A stretch of DNA of 64,000 nucleotides. Origin: Nocardioides marinisabuli. GTDB lineage: Bacteria; Actinomycetota; Actinomycetes; Propionibacteriales; Nocardioidaceae. The stretch is from assembly GCF_013466785.1 (NCBI RefSeq), contig NZ_CP059163.1:3782001-3846000 (forward strand), read 5' to 3'. Position numbers and translations under genes: made by a program. The number at the start of each line of letters is the position of its first letter. The stretch's first letter is position 1. The notes under the pieces were generated by a model. The model ran no database searches, had not been told where the DNA came from, and saw only the letters and a program-made list of their open reading frames with translations. Of the stretch, positions 37,019-51,060 are shown piece after piece.

Positions 37019-37378
37019 TCAGAAGATGAGGTCGCCGGACTTGCGGCGGCTGCGCAGCAGCTTGAGGGCCTCGGTGAGGATCTCGGCGGCCTCCTCGTCG
37101 GAGCGCCGCTCCTTCACGTAGGCCAGGTGGGTCTTGTAGGGCTCGATCTTGGGCGCCGGGGGCGGGTTGTCGGCGTCCATGCTGGCCGGCAGTCCGCACT
37201 TGGGGCAGTCCCACGACTCCGGGGCCTGGGCCTCGACGGAGAACGCGACGACCGAGCGGTGCTCGCGGGCGCAGAAGTAGGTCACCGTCTGGCGGGGGGC
37301 GGCCTGGCCGCGCTCCGCCTCACCCATCGGTCCGGCACCGACCCGGCTGCCCCGGATCGCGCTTCCTCCACCAGCCAC
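37019..37378 (-). CDS. rbpA: RNA polymerase-binding protein RbpA
   Basis: Actinobacterial transcription factor of 119 residues that binds sigma-A and core RNA polymerase and stabilises open complexes. The zinc-binding core domain carries a first cysteine in TYFCAREH and WDCPKCGLPA; the basic linker and sigma-interaction domain (YKTHLAYVKERRSDEEAAEILTEAL) end at GDLIF. GTG 37378 has GAAGGAG 5 nt upstream. It sits next to secG as in other actinobacteria. Confidence 0.95.
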   Translation of the reverse strand: MAGGGSAIRGSRVGAGPMGEAERGQAAPRQTVTYFCAREHRSVVAFSVEAQAPESWDCPKCGLPASMDADNPPPAPKIEPYKTHLAYVKERRSDEEAAEILTEALKLLRSRRKSGDLIF

Positions 37379-37417
37379 GAGCTCTCCTTCAACGACGGTC
37401 GAACAGGGACGGACGGA

Positions 37418-37681
37418 TCAGTAGGCGAGCAGGAGCCCCATCGAGATGACGGTGGCGAACCAGATCACGCCGATGCCGACCGTGAGCCGGTCGAGGTTGC
37501 GCTCCGCGATCGAGGAGCCGCCGAGCGAGCTCGACACGCCGCCACCGAACATGTCGAGCGAGCTCGACACGGCGCCACCGAACATGTCGGAGAGACCGCC
37601 GCCTCGACCCTTGTGCAGCAGCACGAGCAGGATCATCAGGGAGCTGGTGAGGACGAGGATGATGGTGAGGAACGTTTCCAC
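37418..37681 (-). CDS. secG: Preprotein translocase subunit SecG
   Basis: Two-helix membrane protein of 87 residues, accessory subunit of the SecYEG channel. Helices lie at about residues 3-22 and 66-86 with the conserved loop HKGRGGGLSDMFGG between them. Unusually, this loop contains a duplicated 11-residue segment (DMFGGAVSSSL then DMFGGGVSSSL), from a 33-bp tandem duplication, so the protein is longer than the ~76 residues usual in the family. GTG 37681 lies 8 nt after TAGGCT. Confidence 0.9.
   Translation of the reverse strand: METFLTIILVLTSSLMILLVLLHKGRGGGLSDMFGGAVSSSLDMFGGGVSSSLGGSSIAERNLDRLTVGIGVIWFATVISMGLLLAY
37522..37587 (-). repeat. 33-bp in-frame duplication inside secG
   Basis: 37522-37554 and 37555-37587 differ at a single base (C versus G). 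The duplication adds 11 residues to the cytoplasmic loop. Confidence 0.92.
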
Positions 37682-37689
37682 GGTCGCGA

Positions 37690-37695
37690 AGCCTA
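37690..37695 (-). promoter_or_regulatory. -10 box upstream of secG
   Basis: TAGGCT, 8 nt before GTG 37681, in the 31-bp gap after tpiA. A near-leaderless internal promoter is possible. Confidence 0.35.
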
Positions 37696-37712
37696 CGTCA
37701 CGTCGCCGCGGG

Positions 37713-38522
37713 TCACAGGACCGGCATGTCGTAGAACCGGCAGATGCCGCCGAACTCCTCGGCCTGCAGGCTCGCACCGCCCACCAGCGCGCCGTCGACG
37801 TCGTCCTTGGCCATGATGCCGGCCACGTTGGCCGCCTTGACCGAGCCGCCGTAGAGCACGCGCACGCCGTCGGCGGCCGCGTCGCCGTGCGAGCCCCGCA
37901 CGTGCTCGCGGATCGCCGCGCAGACCTCCTGCGCGTCGTCGGGCGTGGCCACCTCGCCGGTGCCGATCGCCCAGACCGGCTCGTAGGCCACGACCAGGCC
38001 GGCGACCTGCTCGGGCGTGAACCCGGCGAGCGAGCCCTCGACCTGGGCCAGGCAGTACGCCACGTGCTCGCCGGCCTGGCGGGTCTCGAGGCCCTCGCCG
38101 ATGCACACGATGGGCGTCATGCCGGCACCCAGGGCCCGGTGCGCCTTGGCGTTGACGACCTGGTCGGTCTCGCCGTGGTGCTCACGGCGCTCGGAGTGCC
38201 CGACGACCACGTAGGAGCAGCCGAGCTTGGCCAGCATCGAGGCCGAGATCTCGCCGGTGTAGGCGCCCGACTCGTGCACCGAGACGTCCTGCGCGCCGTA
38301 GCGCACCGGCAGCCGGTCGCCGTCGACGAGCGTCTGCACCGAGCGCAGGTCGGTGAAGGGCGGTACGACGACCACCTCGGCCTTGGCGTGGTCGTGCTTC
38401 TTGTCCTTGAGCACCCAGGCGAGCTTCTGGACCAGGACCACCGCCTCCTGGTGGTTCAGGTTCATCTTCCAGTTGCCCGCCATCAGCGGGGTGCGCCCGG
38501 GGGCGGGGGTGGTGCGGGCCAT
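37713..38522 (-). CDS. tpiA: Triose-phosphate isomerase
   Basis: TIM-barrel enzyme of 269 residues. Active-site residues are visible in order: Lys in [11 protein letters not shown], His in [11 protein letters not shown], and Glu in [13 protein letters not shown], then the flexible loop and [11 protein letters not shown] phosphate site. ATG 38522 has GGAGGA 9 nt upstream and is 5 bp after the pgk stop. Part of the gap-pgk-tpiA glycolytic operon. Confidence 0.97.
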   Translation of the reverse strand: MARTTPAPGRTPLMAGNWKMNLNHQEAVVLVQKLAWVLKDKKHDHAKAEVVVVPPFTDLRSVQTLVDGDRLPVRYGAQDVSVHESGAYTGEISASMLAKLGCSYVVVGHSERREHHGETDQVVNAKAHRALGAGMTPIVCIGEGLETRQAGEHVAYCLAQVEGSLAGFTPEQVAGLVVAYEPVWAIGTGEVATPDDAQEVCAAIREHVRGSHGDAAADGVRVLYGGSVKAANVAGIMAKDDVDGALVGGASLQAEEFGGICRFYDMPVL

Positions 38523-38527
38523 GTGGG

Positions 38528-39754
38528 TCAGTCCTCCAGGACGTCGATGCCGGGCAGGTCCTTGCCCTCGAGGTACTCGAGGGAGGCCCCACCACCGGTG
38601 GAGATGTGGCCGAACGCGGCCTCGTCGAAGCCGAGCGCGCGGACGGCGGCCGCGGAGTCGCCGCCGCCGACGACCGTCAGGCCGTCCACACCGGTCAGCG
38701 CCTGCGCGACGGCGCGGGTGCCGTCGGAGAAGGCCGGGACCTCGAAGACGCCCATCGGACCGTTCCAGAACACGGTGCGTGCGTCGGCCAGGGCGGCCGC
38801 GAAGTCGGCGCCGGCCGCAGGACCGATGTCGAGCCCCAGGCAGTCCGCGGGGATCTGGGTCGCCGGCACCACGCGCGGCTCGGGCGAGCGGTCGCCCGAG
38901 GGGAACGCCGTGTCGACCACGACGTCGCCGGGCAGCAGGATCTGCACGCCGGAGGCCTCCGCGCGCTCGAGGTAGGCCCGGCAGGTGTCGAGCTGGTCCT
39001 CCTCGAGCAGGCTCTTGCCGACCTCGTGGCCCTGGGCCTTGAGGAAGGTGAAGACCATGCCGCCGCCGATGAGCAGCTTGTCGGCCTTGCCGAGCAGGTT
39101 GTCGATGACACCGAGCTTGTCGGAGACCTTCGAGCCGCCCAGGACGACCACGTAGGGCCGCTCCGGGGTCTCGGTCAGCCGGCGCAGCACCTCGATCTCG
39201 GTGGCCACCAACCCGCCCATGGCGTGCGGCAGCCGCTGGGCGACGTCGTAGACCGAGGCCTGCTTGCGGTGCACGACGCCGAAGCCGTCGGAGACGAACA
39301 CGTCGGCCAGCTCGGCGAGCCGGTCGGCGAAGCCGCCGCGCTCGGCGTCGTCCTTGCTGGTCTCGGCCGCGTCGAAGCGCACGTTCTCGAGCACCGCGAC
39401 CTGGCCGTCCTCCAGCGCCGCGACGGTCTCGTGGGCCGACTCGCCGACGGTGTCGCGGGCGAAGGCCACGTCACGCTCCAGCACCTCGCCCAGCCGGGCC
39501 GCCACCGGCGCCAGCGAGTACGCCGGGTCCGGGGCACCCTGGGGCCGCCCGAGGTGGGCGGTGACCACCACCCGCGCCCCGGCGTCGGCCAGGGCGCGGA
39601 TGGTGGGCACGCTGGCCCGGATGCGTCCGTCGTCGGTGATGACGCGCGCGTCGGCGGCACCCTCGAGGGGGACGTTGAGGTCGGAGCGGACCAGGACGCG
39701 CTTGCCGGCGACCCCCTGGGCGAGCAGCTGGTCGAGATCGGTGTGCGAGGCCAC
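38528..39754 (-). CDS. pgk: Phosphoglycerate kinase
   Basis: Glycolytic kinase of 408 residues. The N-terminal domain has [14 protein letters not shown] and [15 protein letters not shown]; the hinge and nucleotide domain have [49 protein letters not shown] and [12 protein letters not shown] 39754 begins 2 bp after the gap stop, so translation is probably coupled. The longer open frame upstream is a shadow of gap. Confidence 0.97.
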   Translation of the reverse strand: MASHTDLDQLLAQGVAGKRVLVRSDLNVPLEGAADARVITDDGRIRASVPTIRALADAGARVVVTAHLGRPQGAPDPAYSLAPVAARLGEVLERDVAFARDTVGESAHETVAALEDGQVAVLENVRFDAAETSKDDAERGGFADRLAELADVFVSDGFGVVHRKQASVYDVAQRLPHAMGGLVATEIEVLRRLTETPERPYVVVLGGSKVSDKLGVIDNLLGKADKLLIGGGMVFTFLKAQGHEVGKSLLEEDQLDTCRAYLERAEASGVQILLPGDVVVDTAFPSGDRSPEPRVVPATQIPADCLGLDIGPAAGADFAAALADARTVFWNGPMGVFEVPAFSDGTRAVAQALTGVDGLTVVGGGDSAAAVRALGFDEAAFGHISTGGGASLEYLEGKDLPGIDVLED

Positions 39755-39756
39755 CG

Positions 39757-40899
<1,143 letters not shown>

Positions 40900-41886
40900 T
40901 CAGCCCTCCTCGGCCATCATCTCCGGGGTCAACGAGGACTCCGTGTCGGGGATGCCGAGGTCCTCGGCGCGCTTGTCGGCCATCGCCAGCAGCCGCCGGA
41001 TGCGCCCGGCGATGGCGTCCTTGGTGAGCACCGGCTCGTGCAGCTGCCCGAGCTCCTCGAGGGAGGCCTGCTTGTGCTCCAGGCGCAGGGTGCCGGCGAG
41101 CTTGAGGTGGTCGGGCACCTCGTCGCCGAGGATCTCCATGGCCCGCTCGACCCGGGCACCGGCCGCGACGGCCGCGCGCGCCGAGCGGCGCAGGTTGGCG
41201 TCGTCGAAGTTGGCGAGACGGTTGGCGGTGGCCCGCACCTCGCGCCGCATCCGGCGCTCCTCCCAGGCCATCAGCGACTCGTGGGCACCGAGCCGGGTGA
41301 GCAGCTGGCCGATGGCGTCGCCGTCGCGGATGACGACCCGGTCAACCCCGCGCACCTCGCGGGCCTTGGCCTGGATGCCGAGGCGTCGCGCCACGCCCAC
41401 CAGGGCCAGGGCCGCCTCGGAGCCGGGGCAGGTGACCTCGAGCGAGGAGGACCGGCCGGGCTCGGTGAGCGAGCCGTGGGCCAGGAACGCGCCCCGCCAG
41501 GCGGCCACCGAGTCGCAGCCGCCGCCGGCGACGACCGCGGGCGGCAGCCCGCGCACCGGCCGGCCGCGCTGGTCGAGCAGCCCGGTCTGGCGGGCCAGCG
41601 ACTCGCCGTCCTTGACCACGCGCACGATGTAGCGGCTGCCCTTGCGGATGCCGTTGCCCTGCACCATCACCACGTCGGACTGGGCCCCGTAGACCTCTGA
41701 GACGTCGCGGCGCAGGCGCCGGGCCGCGGCACCGGTGTCGAGCTCTGCCTCCACCACGATGCGGCCGCTGACGATGTGCAGCCCCCCGGCGAAGCGCAGC
41801 ATCGAGGCCACCTCGGCCTTGCGGCAGCACGTCTTCGTGATCTGGGTGGAGGCGAGCTCCGCCTTCACCTGTGCCGTCATCGCCAT
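40900..41886 (-). CDS. whiA: Sporulation/cell-division regulator WhiA
   Basis: DNA-binding protein of 328 residues with the WhiA layout: an N-terminal degenerate LAGLIDADG homing-endonuclease fold (about 15-200; [39 protein letters not shown]) and a C-terminal sigma-region-4-like helix-turn-helix (about 230-328; [25 protein letters not shown]). Catalytic residues of the homing-endonuclease ancestor are absent, as in all WhiA. ATG 41886 has AGGAT 8 nt upstream; ATG 41880 is an alternative. Downstream of yvcK, rapZ and uvrC in the classic order. A CCCGGTTACCGGG palindrome 20-40 bp past the stop may end the operon. Confidence 0.95.
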   Translation of the reverse strand: MAMTAQVKAELASTQITKTCCRKAEVASMLRFAGGLHIVSGRIVVEAELDTGAAARRLRRDVSEVYGAQSDVVMVQGNGIRKGSRYIVRVVKDGESLARQTGLLDQRGRPVRGLPPAVVAGGGCDSVAAWRGAFLAHGSLTEPGRSSSLEVTCPGSEAALALVGVARRLGIQAKAREVRGVDRVVIRDGDAIGQLLTRLGAHESLMAWEERRMRREVRATANRLANFDDANLRRSARAAVAAGARVERAMEILGDEVPDHLKLAGTLRLEHKQASLEELGQLHEPVLTKDAIAGRIRRLLAMADKRAEDLGIPDTESSLTPEMMAEEG

Positions 41887-41905
41887 GCCGCTGATCCTGC
41901 CACGA

Positions 41906-42925
41906 TCACGGTCGCGCCACGAGGTCGGCGTCGGGGCCGGCCTCCTGTCCCAGCATGATCTGCTCGTACGCCGCTGCCAGCTTGGCCGGGTCGTGGCGCG
42001 GGGTGCCGTCGTCGGAGGCCACGTCGGCGACGACGAGCCGCGCCCCAGCGGCACCCACGACCTCGCGCAGGTGCTCGTGCTCCGCGGGGTCCATCCGGGT
42101 GTCGGCGAGGACGGTGTGCACGGCCAGCTCGGGGGCGTGCTCGACGAGCACGGCGAGGTGGTCGGCGGGCCCGAACCCCCCGGTCTCCCCCGGCTGCTCC
42201 TCGAGGTTGAGCACGACCACGGCGCGCGCCTCGGTCTCGACCAGGGCCCGCCGCAGGTCGGGCACCAGCAGGTGCGGGATCACCGAGCTGAACCACGAGC
42301 CGGGGCCCAGCACCACCCAGTCGGCGTCGGCCACGGCCTGCAGCGCCTCGGGGCAGGCCAGCGGGGCGTCGGGCTCGAGGTCGACGCGGGTGATCACCCC
42401 GTCGGTGGTGGCGACCTCGACCTGCCCGCGGACCAGGGTGAGCCCGTCGGGGTCGGCGGGGTCGGTGCCGCGCACCTGCGCGGTGATGTCGAGCGGGGTC
42501 AGGGCCATCGGGAGCACCCTGCCGGTGGAGCCGAGGAGGCGGCCGACCAGGTCGAGGGCCTGCACGTGGTCGCCGAGCTGCTCCCACAGGGCCACGATCA
42601 GCAGGTTGCCGACCACGTGGCCGTTCATCTCGCCCTCGCCGGCGAAGCGGTGCTGCAGCACCCGTTCCCAGGTGCCGCCCCACTCGTCGAGACCGCACAG
42701 GGCCGCCAGCGCCATCCGCAGGTCACCGGGCGGCAGCACGCCGAACTCGCCGCGCAGCCGGCCGGACGAACCGCCGTTGTCGGCGACCGTGACCACCGCG
42801 GTCAGGTCGTCGACCACCACCTCGTCGACCAGGCGCCGCAGCGCACGCAGCGAGGCGTGCAGGCCGTGCCCGCCGCCGAGGGCCACCACCGACTGGGCCC
42901 GGTCGGTGGGTCGGGAGGGCGTCAC
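41906..42925 (-). CDS. yvcK: YvcK family (gluconeogenesis factor / CofD-like) protein
   Basis: CofD-like fold protein of 339 residues. The nucleotide-binding start [29 protein letters not shown], and [16 protein letters not shown] are hallmarks. In other bacteria the family binds UDP-sugars and affects cell envelope and carbon metabolism. GTG 42925 is preferred since it follows the rapZ stop by 7 bp with GAGTGAG upstream; a GTG at 42952 overlapping rapZ is the alternative. Conserved rapZ-yvcK-whiA block. Confidence 0.92.
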   Translation of the reverse strand: MTPSRPTDRAQSVVALGGGHGLHASLRALRRLVDEVVVDDLTAVVTVADNGGSSGRLRGEFGVLPPGDLRMALAALCGLDEWGGTWERVLQHRFAGEGEMNGHVVGNLLIVALWEQLGDHVQALDLVGRLLGSTGRVLPMALTPLDITAQVRGTDPADPDGLTLVRGQVEVATTDGVITRVDLEPDAPLACPEALQAVADADWVVLGPGSWFSSVIPHLLVPDLRRALVETEARAVVVLNLEEQPGETGGFGPADHLAVLVEHAPELAVHTVLADTRMDPAEHEHLREVVGAAGARLVVADVASDDGTPRHDPAKLAAAYEQIMLGQEAGPDADLVARP

Positions 42926-42932
42926 GCGGCGC

Positions 42933-43808
42933 TCACTCGCGGCCCAGGTCACGGTGGGTGGCCGTGGCCCGCAGCCCGAGGTCGACGAGGCGCTGGGTGA
43001 TCTCCTCGGTCATCGCGACGCTGCGGTGCTTGCCGCCGGTGCAGCCGATGGCGACCCGCATGAAGCGCTTGCCCTCGCGCAGGTAGCCCTCGGCCACCCC
43101 GGTCAGGACCGGCAGGTAGCCGTCGAGGAACTCCGCGGCGCCGGGCTGCGAGAGCACGTAGTCGGAGACCTCCTGGTCGCGCCCGGTGTGGGGGCGCAGC
43201 TCGGGGATCCAGTGCGGGTTGGGCAGGAAGCGCATGTCGGCGAGGTAGTCGGCGTCGACGGGTATGCCGTACTTGAACCCGAAGCTCACGACCCGGATGC
43301 GCAGGTCGGTCGACTCCGGGGACCCGAAGGCCTCCCGGATGCGCGCGGTGAGCTGGTGCACGTTGAGCGCCGAGGTGTCGATGACCAGGTCGGCCTCGCC
43401 ACGCAGGTCGGCCAGCACGACCCGCTCCCGCTCGAGACCGTCGAGGAGCCGGCCGCTGCCCTGCAGGGGGTGCGGGCGCCGGGCGGCCTCCTGGCGGCGC
43501 ACCAAGACGTCGTCGGTGGCCTCCAGGAAGACCAGCGTGGCGCGGCGGCCGGTGGCCTGCTGGGCCAGGTTCGCCTGCAGCGAGCCGAAGAAGGAGCCCG
43601 AGCGCACGTCGACGACCACCGCGATCGGCTGCCCGGCGCCCTGGCTCTCGTCGACCAGCCGGACGACGTCGCGCAGCAGGCTGGGCGGCAGGTTGTCGAC
43701 GACGTAGTAGCCGAGGTCCTCCAGCTCCTTGGCCGCGGTGCTGCGCCCGGCGCCGGTCATCCCGGTGACCACGACGAGCGGTCCGGTGGTCGGTTGCTGC
43801 TGGGTCAT
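42933..43808 (-). CDS. rapZ: RNase adapter RapZ family nucleotide-binding protein
   Basis: P-loop protein of 291 residues. The Walker [10 protein letters not shown] has Arg in place of the usual Lys, which is normal for this branch. The C-terminal domain carries [26 protein letters not shown] and the sulfate/metabolite-binding [14 protein letters not shown]. In E. coli RapZ controls GlmS via small RNAs; in actinobacteria the target is not known. ATG 43808 overlaps the uvrC stop (ATGA). Confidence 0.93.
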   Translation of the reverse strand: MTQQQPTTGPLVVVTGMTGAGRSTAAKELEDLGYYVVDNLPPSLLRDVVRLVDESQGAGQPIAVVVDVRSGSFFGSLQANLAQQATGRRATLVFLEATDDVLVRRQEAARRPHPLQGSGRLLDGLERERVVLADLRGEADLVIDTSALNVHQLTARIREAFGSPESTDLRIRVVSFGFKYGIPVDADYLADMRFLPNPHWIPELRPHTGRDQEVSDYVLSQPGAAEFLDGYLPVLTGVAEGYLREGKRFMRVAIGCTGGKHRSVAMTEEITQRLVDLGLRATATHRDLGRE

Positions 43809-45817
43809 GCTTCCTCGATCTCTCCCGTGGCGGTGTTCACCGAAACGATGACCGGAGCAGTCTCCCCGGAGCCGCCCTCGGGGGCGACCGCGGCCTTGAT
43901 CGAGGCGGCCGTGCGCGCACCGATGCCCGGCACCTGCGAGATCTCCTCCACGGTTGCGGCGCGCAGCTTCTTCAACGAGCCGAAGTGCGTCAGCAGCGTC
44001 TTGCGCCGCACCTCGCCCAGGCCCGGCACGTCGTCCAGGACGCTCTCGACCATCGTCTTCGAGCGCCGGCTGCGGTGGTGGGTGATGGCGAAGCGGTGCG
44101 CCTCGTCGCGGATGCGCTGGAGCAGGTAGAGACCCTCGGACGACCGGGCCAGGATGACCGGGTCCTCCTGGCCGGGCACCCACACCTCCTCGAGCCGCTT
44201 GGCCAGCCCGCAGACGGGTACGTCGTCGATGCCGAGCTCGTCGAGCGCGCGCACGGCGGCGGCGACCTGCGGCGGGCCGCCGTCGACGACCACCAGGCCC
44301 GGGGAGTAGGCGAACTTGCGGGGGCGGCCGGTCTCGGGGTCCACGAGCATCGGCCCGTCCTGGCCCTCGACGGTCTGGGAGCGGGCCTGCTCGTCGAGCA
44401 GGCGGCGGAAGCGCCGCGTGATCACCTCGTGCATCGAGGCGACGTCGTTCTGGCCGTCGACGCCCTTGATGACGAACTTGCGGTACTCGCCCTTGCGGGC
44501 CAGCCCGTCCTCGAAGACCACCATCGAGGCCACCACCTCGGTGCCCTGGAGGTTCGAGACGTCGTAGCACTCGATGCGCAGCGGCACGTCGTCGAGCTCG
44601 AGCGCCTCCTGGATCTCCTCCAGGGCCCGGTTGCGCGTGGTCAGGTCGCTGGCGCGCTTGGTCTTGTGCAGCACCAGCGCCTGGGCGGCGTTGGAGGCCA
44701 CGGTCTCCTGGAGCGTCTTCTTGTCACCGCGCTGGGGCACCCGGATCTGCACCCGCGAGCCGCGCAGCTCGCTGAGCAGCTCCTCGAAGGTCGCGTGGTC
44801 GGTAGGCAGCGCCGGCACCAGGATCTCGCGCGGGATCGACTCGGAGTCGCCCGCGTAGAGCTGCAGCAGGAAGTGCTCGACGAGCTCGGCGGTGCCGCCC
44901 TCCTCGACCCGGTCGGCGACCCAGCCGCGCTGGCCGCGGATCCGCCCGCCGCGCACGTAGAAGATCTGCACCGCGACCTCGAGCGGGTCCTCGGCCAGCG
45001 CGATCACGTCGGCGTCGGCACCGTCGCCCAGCACCACCGCCTGCTTCTCCAGGGCCCGCTGCATCGCGCCGAGGTCGTCGCGCAGCCGGGCGGCCTTCTC
45101 GAAGTCCATGGCCTCGGAGGCGGCGTACATCTGCTTCTCGATGCGGCGCAGGAACGGCCGCGTCTGCCCGCCCATGAAGTCGCAGAAGTCGTCGACGATC
45201 TCGCGGTGCTCCTCGGCGCTGACCTGCCCCACGCAGGGCGCGGAGCACTTGTCGATGTAGCCGAGCAGGCAGGGCCGCCCGATCTGGGCGGAGCGCTTGA
45301 AGACGCCGTTGCTGCACGAGCGCATCGGGAAGACCCGCAGCAGGATGTCGACGGTCTCGCGGATCGCCCAGGCGTGGCTGTAGGGGCCGAAGTAGCGGGT
45401 GCCCTTGCGCTTGGCGCCCCGCCCGACCATCACCCGGGGGAACTCCTCCCCCACGGTCACCGCGAGCCACGGGTAGGACTTGTCGTCGCGGTACTTGACG
45501 TTGAAGCGCGGGTCGTACTCCTTGATCCAGGAGTACTCCAGCTGCAGCGCCTCGACCTCGGTGTTGACCACGGTCCACTCGACGCTGGCCGCCGTGGTGA
45601 CCATCGTGGCGGTGCGCTGGTGCAGGTGGGCGATGTCCTGGAAGTACGACGACAGCCGGGCCCGCAAGTTCTTGGCCTTGCCGACGTAGACCACGCGGCC
45701 CTTGGCGTCGCGGAAGCGGTAGACCCCGGGACCGGTCGGGATCGAGCCCGGCTCGGGCCGGTAGGACTGCGGGCCGCGGGCACTGCGTGCGGCTGGTCGG
45801 GCGGGTCGGTCGGGCAC
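43805..45817 (-). CDS. uvrC: Excinuclease ABC subunit UvrC
   Basis: Nucleotide excision repair nuclease of 670 residues. The GIY-YIG domain (about 24-100: [20 protein letters not shown]), Cys-rich/UVR region (about 165-250), the RNase H-like domain with [15 protein letters not shown] and [12 protein letters not shown], and a C-terminal HhH2 pair (about 600-650: [21 protein letters not shown]) are complete. GTG 45817 lies 6 nt after TAGGCT, so it is leaderless. First gene of the uvrC-rapZ-yvcK-whiA operon. Confidence 0.96.
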   Translation of the reverse strand: MPDRPARPAARSARGPQSYRPEPGSIPTGPGVYRFRDAKGRVVYVGKAKNLRARLSSYFQDIAHLHQRTATMVTTAASVEWTVVNTEVEALQLEYSWIKEYDPRFNVKYRDDKSYPWLAVTVGEEFPRVMVGRGAKRKGTRYFGPYSHAWAIRETVDILLRVFPMRSCSNGVFKRSAQIGRPCLLGYIDKCSAPCVGQVSAEEHREIVDDFCDFMGGQTRPFLRRIEKQMYAASEAMDFEKAARLRDDLGAMQRALEKQAVVLGDGADADVIALAEDPLEVAVQIFYVRGGRIRGQRGWVADRVEEGGTAELVEHFLLQLYAGDSESIPREILVPALPTDHATFEELLSELRGSRVQIRVPQRGDKKTLQETVASNAAQALVLHKTKRASDLTTRNRALEEIQEALELDDVPLRIECYDVSNLQGTEVVASMVVFEDGLARKGEYRKFVIKGVDGQNDVASMHEVITRRFRRLLDEQARSQTVEGQDGPMLVDPETGRPRKFAYSPGLVVVDGGPPQVAAAVRALDELGIDDVPVCGLAKRLEEVWVPGQEDPVILARSSEGLYLLQRIRDEAHRFAITHHRSRRSKTMVESVLDDVPGLGEVRRKTLLTHFGSLKKLRAATVEEISQVPGIGARTAASIKAAVAPEGGSGETAPVIVSVNTATGEIEEA

Positions 45818-45823
45818 CGCCCC

Positions 45824-45829
45824 AGCCTA
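45824..45829 (-). promoter_or_regulatory. -10 box for leaderless uvrC operon
   Basis: TAGGCT, 6 nt before GTG 45817. Confidence 0.5.
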
Positions 45830-45854
45830 CGAGCCGCCGGGGACGGCCCGGCGC

Positions 45855-46298
45855 TCAGGCCAGGGTGATCGAGTCGCCGTCGACGGTGATGGGCAGCTCG
45901 TTCAACGGGCTGTCGGCAGGACCGTCGGTCGGCTCGCCGGTGGCCACGTCGAAGACCGAGCCGTGGCAGGGGCAGCGGATGCCGTCGGCGCTGATGCTCT
46001 CGAGCGCGCAGCCCTGGTGGGTGCAGATGTTGGCGTAGGCCTTGAACTCGCCCTCGCTCGGCTGGGTCACCACGACCTTCTCCTCGGCGAGGATCACCCC
46101 GCTGCCGACCGGGACGGCGTCGGTGGTGGTCAGCGGGGTCCCCGCCTCGACCCCCGCGCTGGTCTCGGTGTCGGTGGCCGCGGCGTCGTCGTCGCTCCCG
46201 CCGCAGGCGGCCAGGAGCGGCAGCCCCAGGCCCACCCCGGCTGCTCCGCCCAGGGCGTGGCGGCGGCTGATCGGGCTCGAGGATGCTCGCTGGCTCAT
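45855..46298 (-). CDS. Exported Rieske 2Fe-2S protein
   Basis: Rieske protein of 147 residues with a Tat-like signal (SRRHALGGAAGVGLGLPLLAAC) written here as its twin-arginine and lipobox parts: SRRHALGG and LLAAC, Cys near residue 32. The 2Fe-2S ligands are in ICTHQGCALE and CPCHGSVFD, including the extra disulfide cysteines of bc1-type Rieske proteins. A folded, lipid-anchored extracellular electron carrier is the likely product; partner unknown. ATG 46298 is 6 nt after TAGGCT. It stands alone between uvrC and uvrA. Confidence 0.88.
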   Translation of the reverse strand: MSQRASSSPISRRHALGGAAGVGLGLPLLAACGGSDDDAAATDTETSAGVEAGTPLTTTDAVPVGSGVILAEEKVVVTQPSEGEFKAYANICTHQGCALESISADGIRCPCHGSVFDVATGEPTDGPADSPLNELPITVDGDSITLA

Positions 46299-46304
46299 GG
46301 CCTC

Positions 46305-46310
46305 AGCCTA
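46305..46310 (-). promoter_or_regulatory. -10 box for leaderless exported Rieske gene
   Basis: TAGGCT, 6 nt before ATG 46298; identical to the uvrC box in sequence and spacing. Confidence 0.5.
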
Positions 46311-46350
46311 GGCAGGCGGCGAGCACCCTGCACACCCCCACATGGGGCAC

Positions 46351-49377
<3,027 letters not shown>

Positions 49378-49394
49378 GAAGTCTCCCTGGTCGA

Positions 49395-49410
49395 TCGAAC
49401 ACGCGTTCGC
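49395..49410 (-). promoter_or_regulatory. LexA (SOS) box at uvrA
   Basis: Plus-strand reading TCGAACACGCGTTCGC matches the actinobacterial/Bacillus-type SOS consensus TCGAAC-N4-GTTCGA at 11 of 12 fixed positions. It lies directly after a minus-strand TACCAT (49413-49418), a fitting -10, so LexA would block initiation. LexA itself is not in the window. Confidence 0.8.
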
Positions 49411-49412
49411 GA

Positions 49413-49418
49413 TGGTAC
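49413..49418 (-). promoter_or_regulatory. Candidate uvrA -10 box
   Basis: TACCAT immediately upstream of the SOS box; start codon about 35 nt further. Confidence 0.4.
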
Positions 49419-49560
49419 GGCGGCGCCGCTGCGGACGCACGTTGTCGTCACGCTGTCGCCACACTGCCACCCGCCACCGACAACGGTGCCAGCGCGACGG
49501 CCTGCGACCCACACCCGGCCGGTGCGCCGTTCGTCACGCCCGCCGCGGCATGCTGGGCCC

Positions 49561-50232
49561 ATGACCTACCGAGGAGACGTCCGGCCCGGCAGCGACCCGC
49601 AGGTGCGCGAGCTGGCCCACCTGAGCATCACCAAGGTCGCGGTCGACCCGGAGATGTCGAACAACTGCTACCTGCTGCGCTGCCGCGAGACCGGTGAGCA
49701 GCTGCTGGTCGACGCCGCGGCCGAGCCCGACACGCTGCTCCCGCTCGTGGGCGGTGCCGGGCTGGCCTGCGTGGTCACCACCCACCAGCACTGGGACCAC
49801 CACCGCGCCCTCGCGCCCGTGGTGGCGGCGACCGGGGCCGCCGTGCTCGTCGGGGAGCCCGACGCCGACGCCGTCACGGAGCAGACCGGCGTCGAGGTCA
49901 CCCGCCGGCTGGCGCACGGCGACACCGTGGAGGTCGGGCGGTGCCGCCTCGAGGTCCTGGCGATCGCCGGGCACACCCCCGGCTCGGTGGCGCTGAGGTA
50001 CGACGACCCGGAGGGGCAGCCCCACCTGTTCACCGGCGACTCGCTCTTCCCGGGCGGGGTGGGCGCGACGTTCGGCGACGAGGCGGCCTTCCGCCAGCTC
50101 GTCGACGAGGTGGAGCACAAGATCTTCGCCACGCTGCCCGACGAGACCTGGTTCTACCCCGGGCACGGGGACGACTCGACGATCGGGGCGGAGCGCCCGC
50201 ACCTCGCGCAGTGGCGCGAGCGCGGCTGGTGA
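49561..50232 (+). CDS. Metallo-beta-lactamase-fold hydrolase (glyoxalase II-like)
   Basis: MBL-fold protein of 223 residues. Metal ligands are intact: HxHxDH at residues 75-80 (HQHWDH), GHTPGSVAL near 140, TGDSLFPGG near 160 and WFYPGHGDD near 200. The compact layout resembles hydroxyacylglutathione/mycothiol-type hydrolases, but without the C-terminal helical domain of true glyoxalase II. ATG 49561 has CATGCT 6 nt before it, a weak -10 match, and no ribosome site. Divergent from uvrA and convergent with the next gene (4 bp). Confidence 0.86.
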   Translation: MTYRGDVRPGSDPQVRELAHLSITKVAVDPEMSNNCYLLRCRETGEQLLVDAAAEPDTLLPLVGGAGLACVVTTHQHWDHHRALAPVVAATGAAVLVGEPDADAVTEQTGVEVTRRLAHGDTVEVGRCRLEVLAIAGHTPGSVALRYDDPEGQPHLFTGDSLFPGGVGATFGDEAAFRQLVDEVEHKIFATLPDETWFYPGHGDDSTIGAERPHLAQWRERGW

Positions 50233-50236
50233 CGCC

Positions 50237-50857
50237 TTAGGCGGCGTAGCCGTCGCGCCCGTCGGTGCCGAGGATGTCGCGGATGTCGCCGTAGGGCCAC
50301 GACCCCGGGTCGGTGACCGGCGGCAGTGCGCGTCGGGCGGGCTCGGCCGGGCCGCCCAGCGGGGTGCGCGGACCGACGGAGGGGGCCGCGGGCCGGCTCG
50401 GCGGCGCCACGGCGGCCGAGGTGCCCAGCACCGTGCGGGTCGGCTCGGCACCCGAGCGGGTCAGCCCGTTGAGCGCGGCGAAGACCTCGAGCTCGGCGAG
50501 GTCGGGCACGGTGCCGTGCGCAAGGTGGGCGATGAGCTCCTCGTGGGACAGGTCGGCCGCCACCACGACGGCGAGGGTGTGCACGCCGCGCTGCTGGATC
50601 CACATCCACATCGTCAGCGGGCGGATCCCGCGGCTGCGGGCCTTCGCCGAGAGCAGGCGGATCTCCTCCTCGGGCAGCTCGTGGGCACGCATCAGCGTCT
50701 CGATGTCACCGAGGTTGACCCGCTGCGGGTGGCGCTCGACGTAGCGCAGCCGCCGGTTGCGCTCGCGGGAGCGCTGGCGCTCGCCCACCGGGCCCGACGC
50801 GAGGGCGGCGGCGCAGCAGACGAGGAGCACGGCGAGGAGCACGGCGGGGGTGACCAT
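50237..50857 (-). CDS. Single-pass membrane protein, unknown
   Basis: Protein of 206 residues: a hydrophobic N-terminal helix (TPAVLLAVLLVCCAAALAS) followed by a charged region RQRSRERNRRLRYVERHP, a helical segment (IETLMRAHELPEEEIRLLSAKARSRG, given here only by its ends) and a Pro/Gly-rich tail. I do not recognise the family. ATG 50857 has GGAG 6 nt upstream. It may be a cytoplasmic adapter anchored to the membrane. The 203 bp between it and kshB holds a GGTCTAGACC palindrome (50951-50960) of unknown role. Confidence 0.65.
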   Translation of the reverse strand: MVTPAVLLAVLLVCCAAALASGPVGERQRSRERNRRLRYVERHPQRVNLGDIETLMRAHELPEEEIRLLSAKARSRGIRPLTMWMWIQQRGVHTLAVVVAADLSHEELIAHLAHGTVPDLAELEVFAALNGLTRSGAEPTRTVLGTSAAVAPPSRPAAPSVGPRTPLGGPAEPARRALPPVTDPGSWPYGDIRDILGTDGRDGYAA

Positions 50858-51060
50858 GAGGGTCTCCAGGGGAGTCGGTGGCGGGTGCGGACACCCATCT
50901 CAACGACCCCTGTTCCCCCGCGACACCTGTTGCCAACCATTTGAACTTCTGGTCTAGACCGGAGCGTGGGCCCTCGCGGGCCTGGGAGCGCTGTTACCGT
51001 CCCGTGGATTTCACGTTGCCGCGTCGTGCAGCACCCGGTGCGGCCCGGCGGCGGGACGGC

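Noticed and set aside
50951..50960. GGTCTAGACC palindrome as an operator
   Set aside because: A lone 10-bp palindrome in a GC-rich genome is weak evidence, and it does not fit the KstR or SOS patterns.
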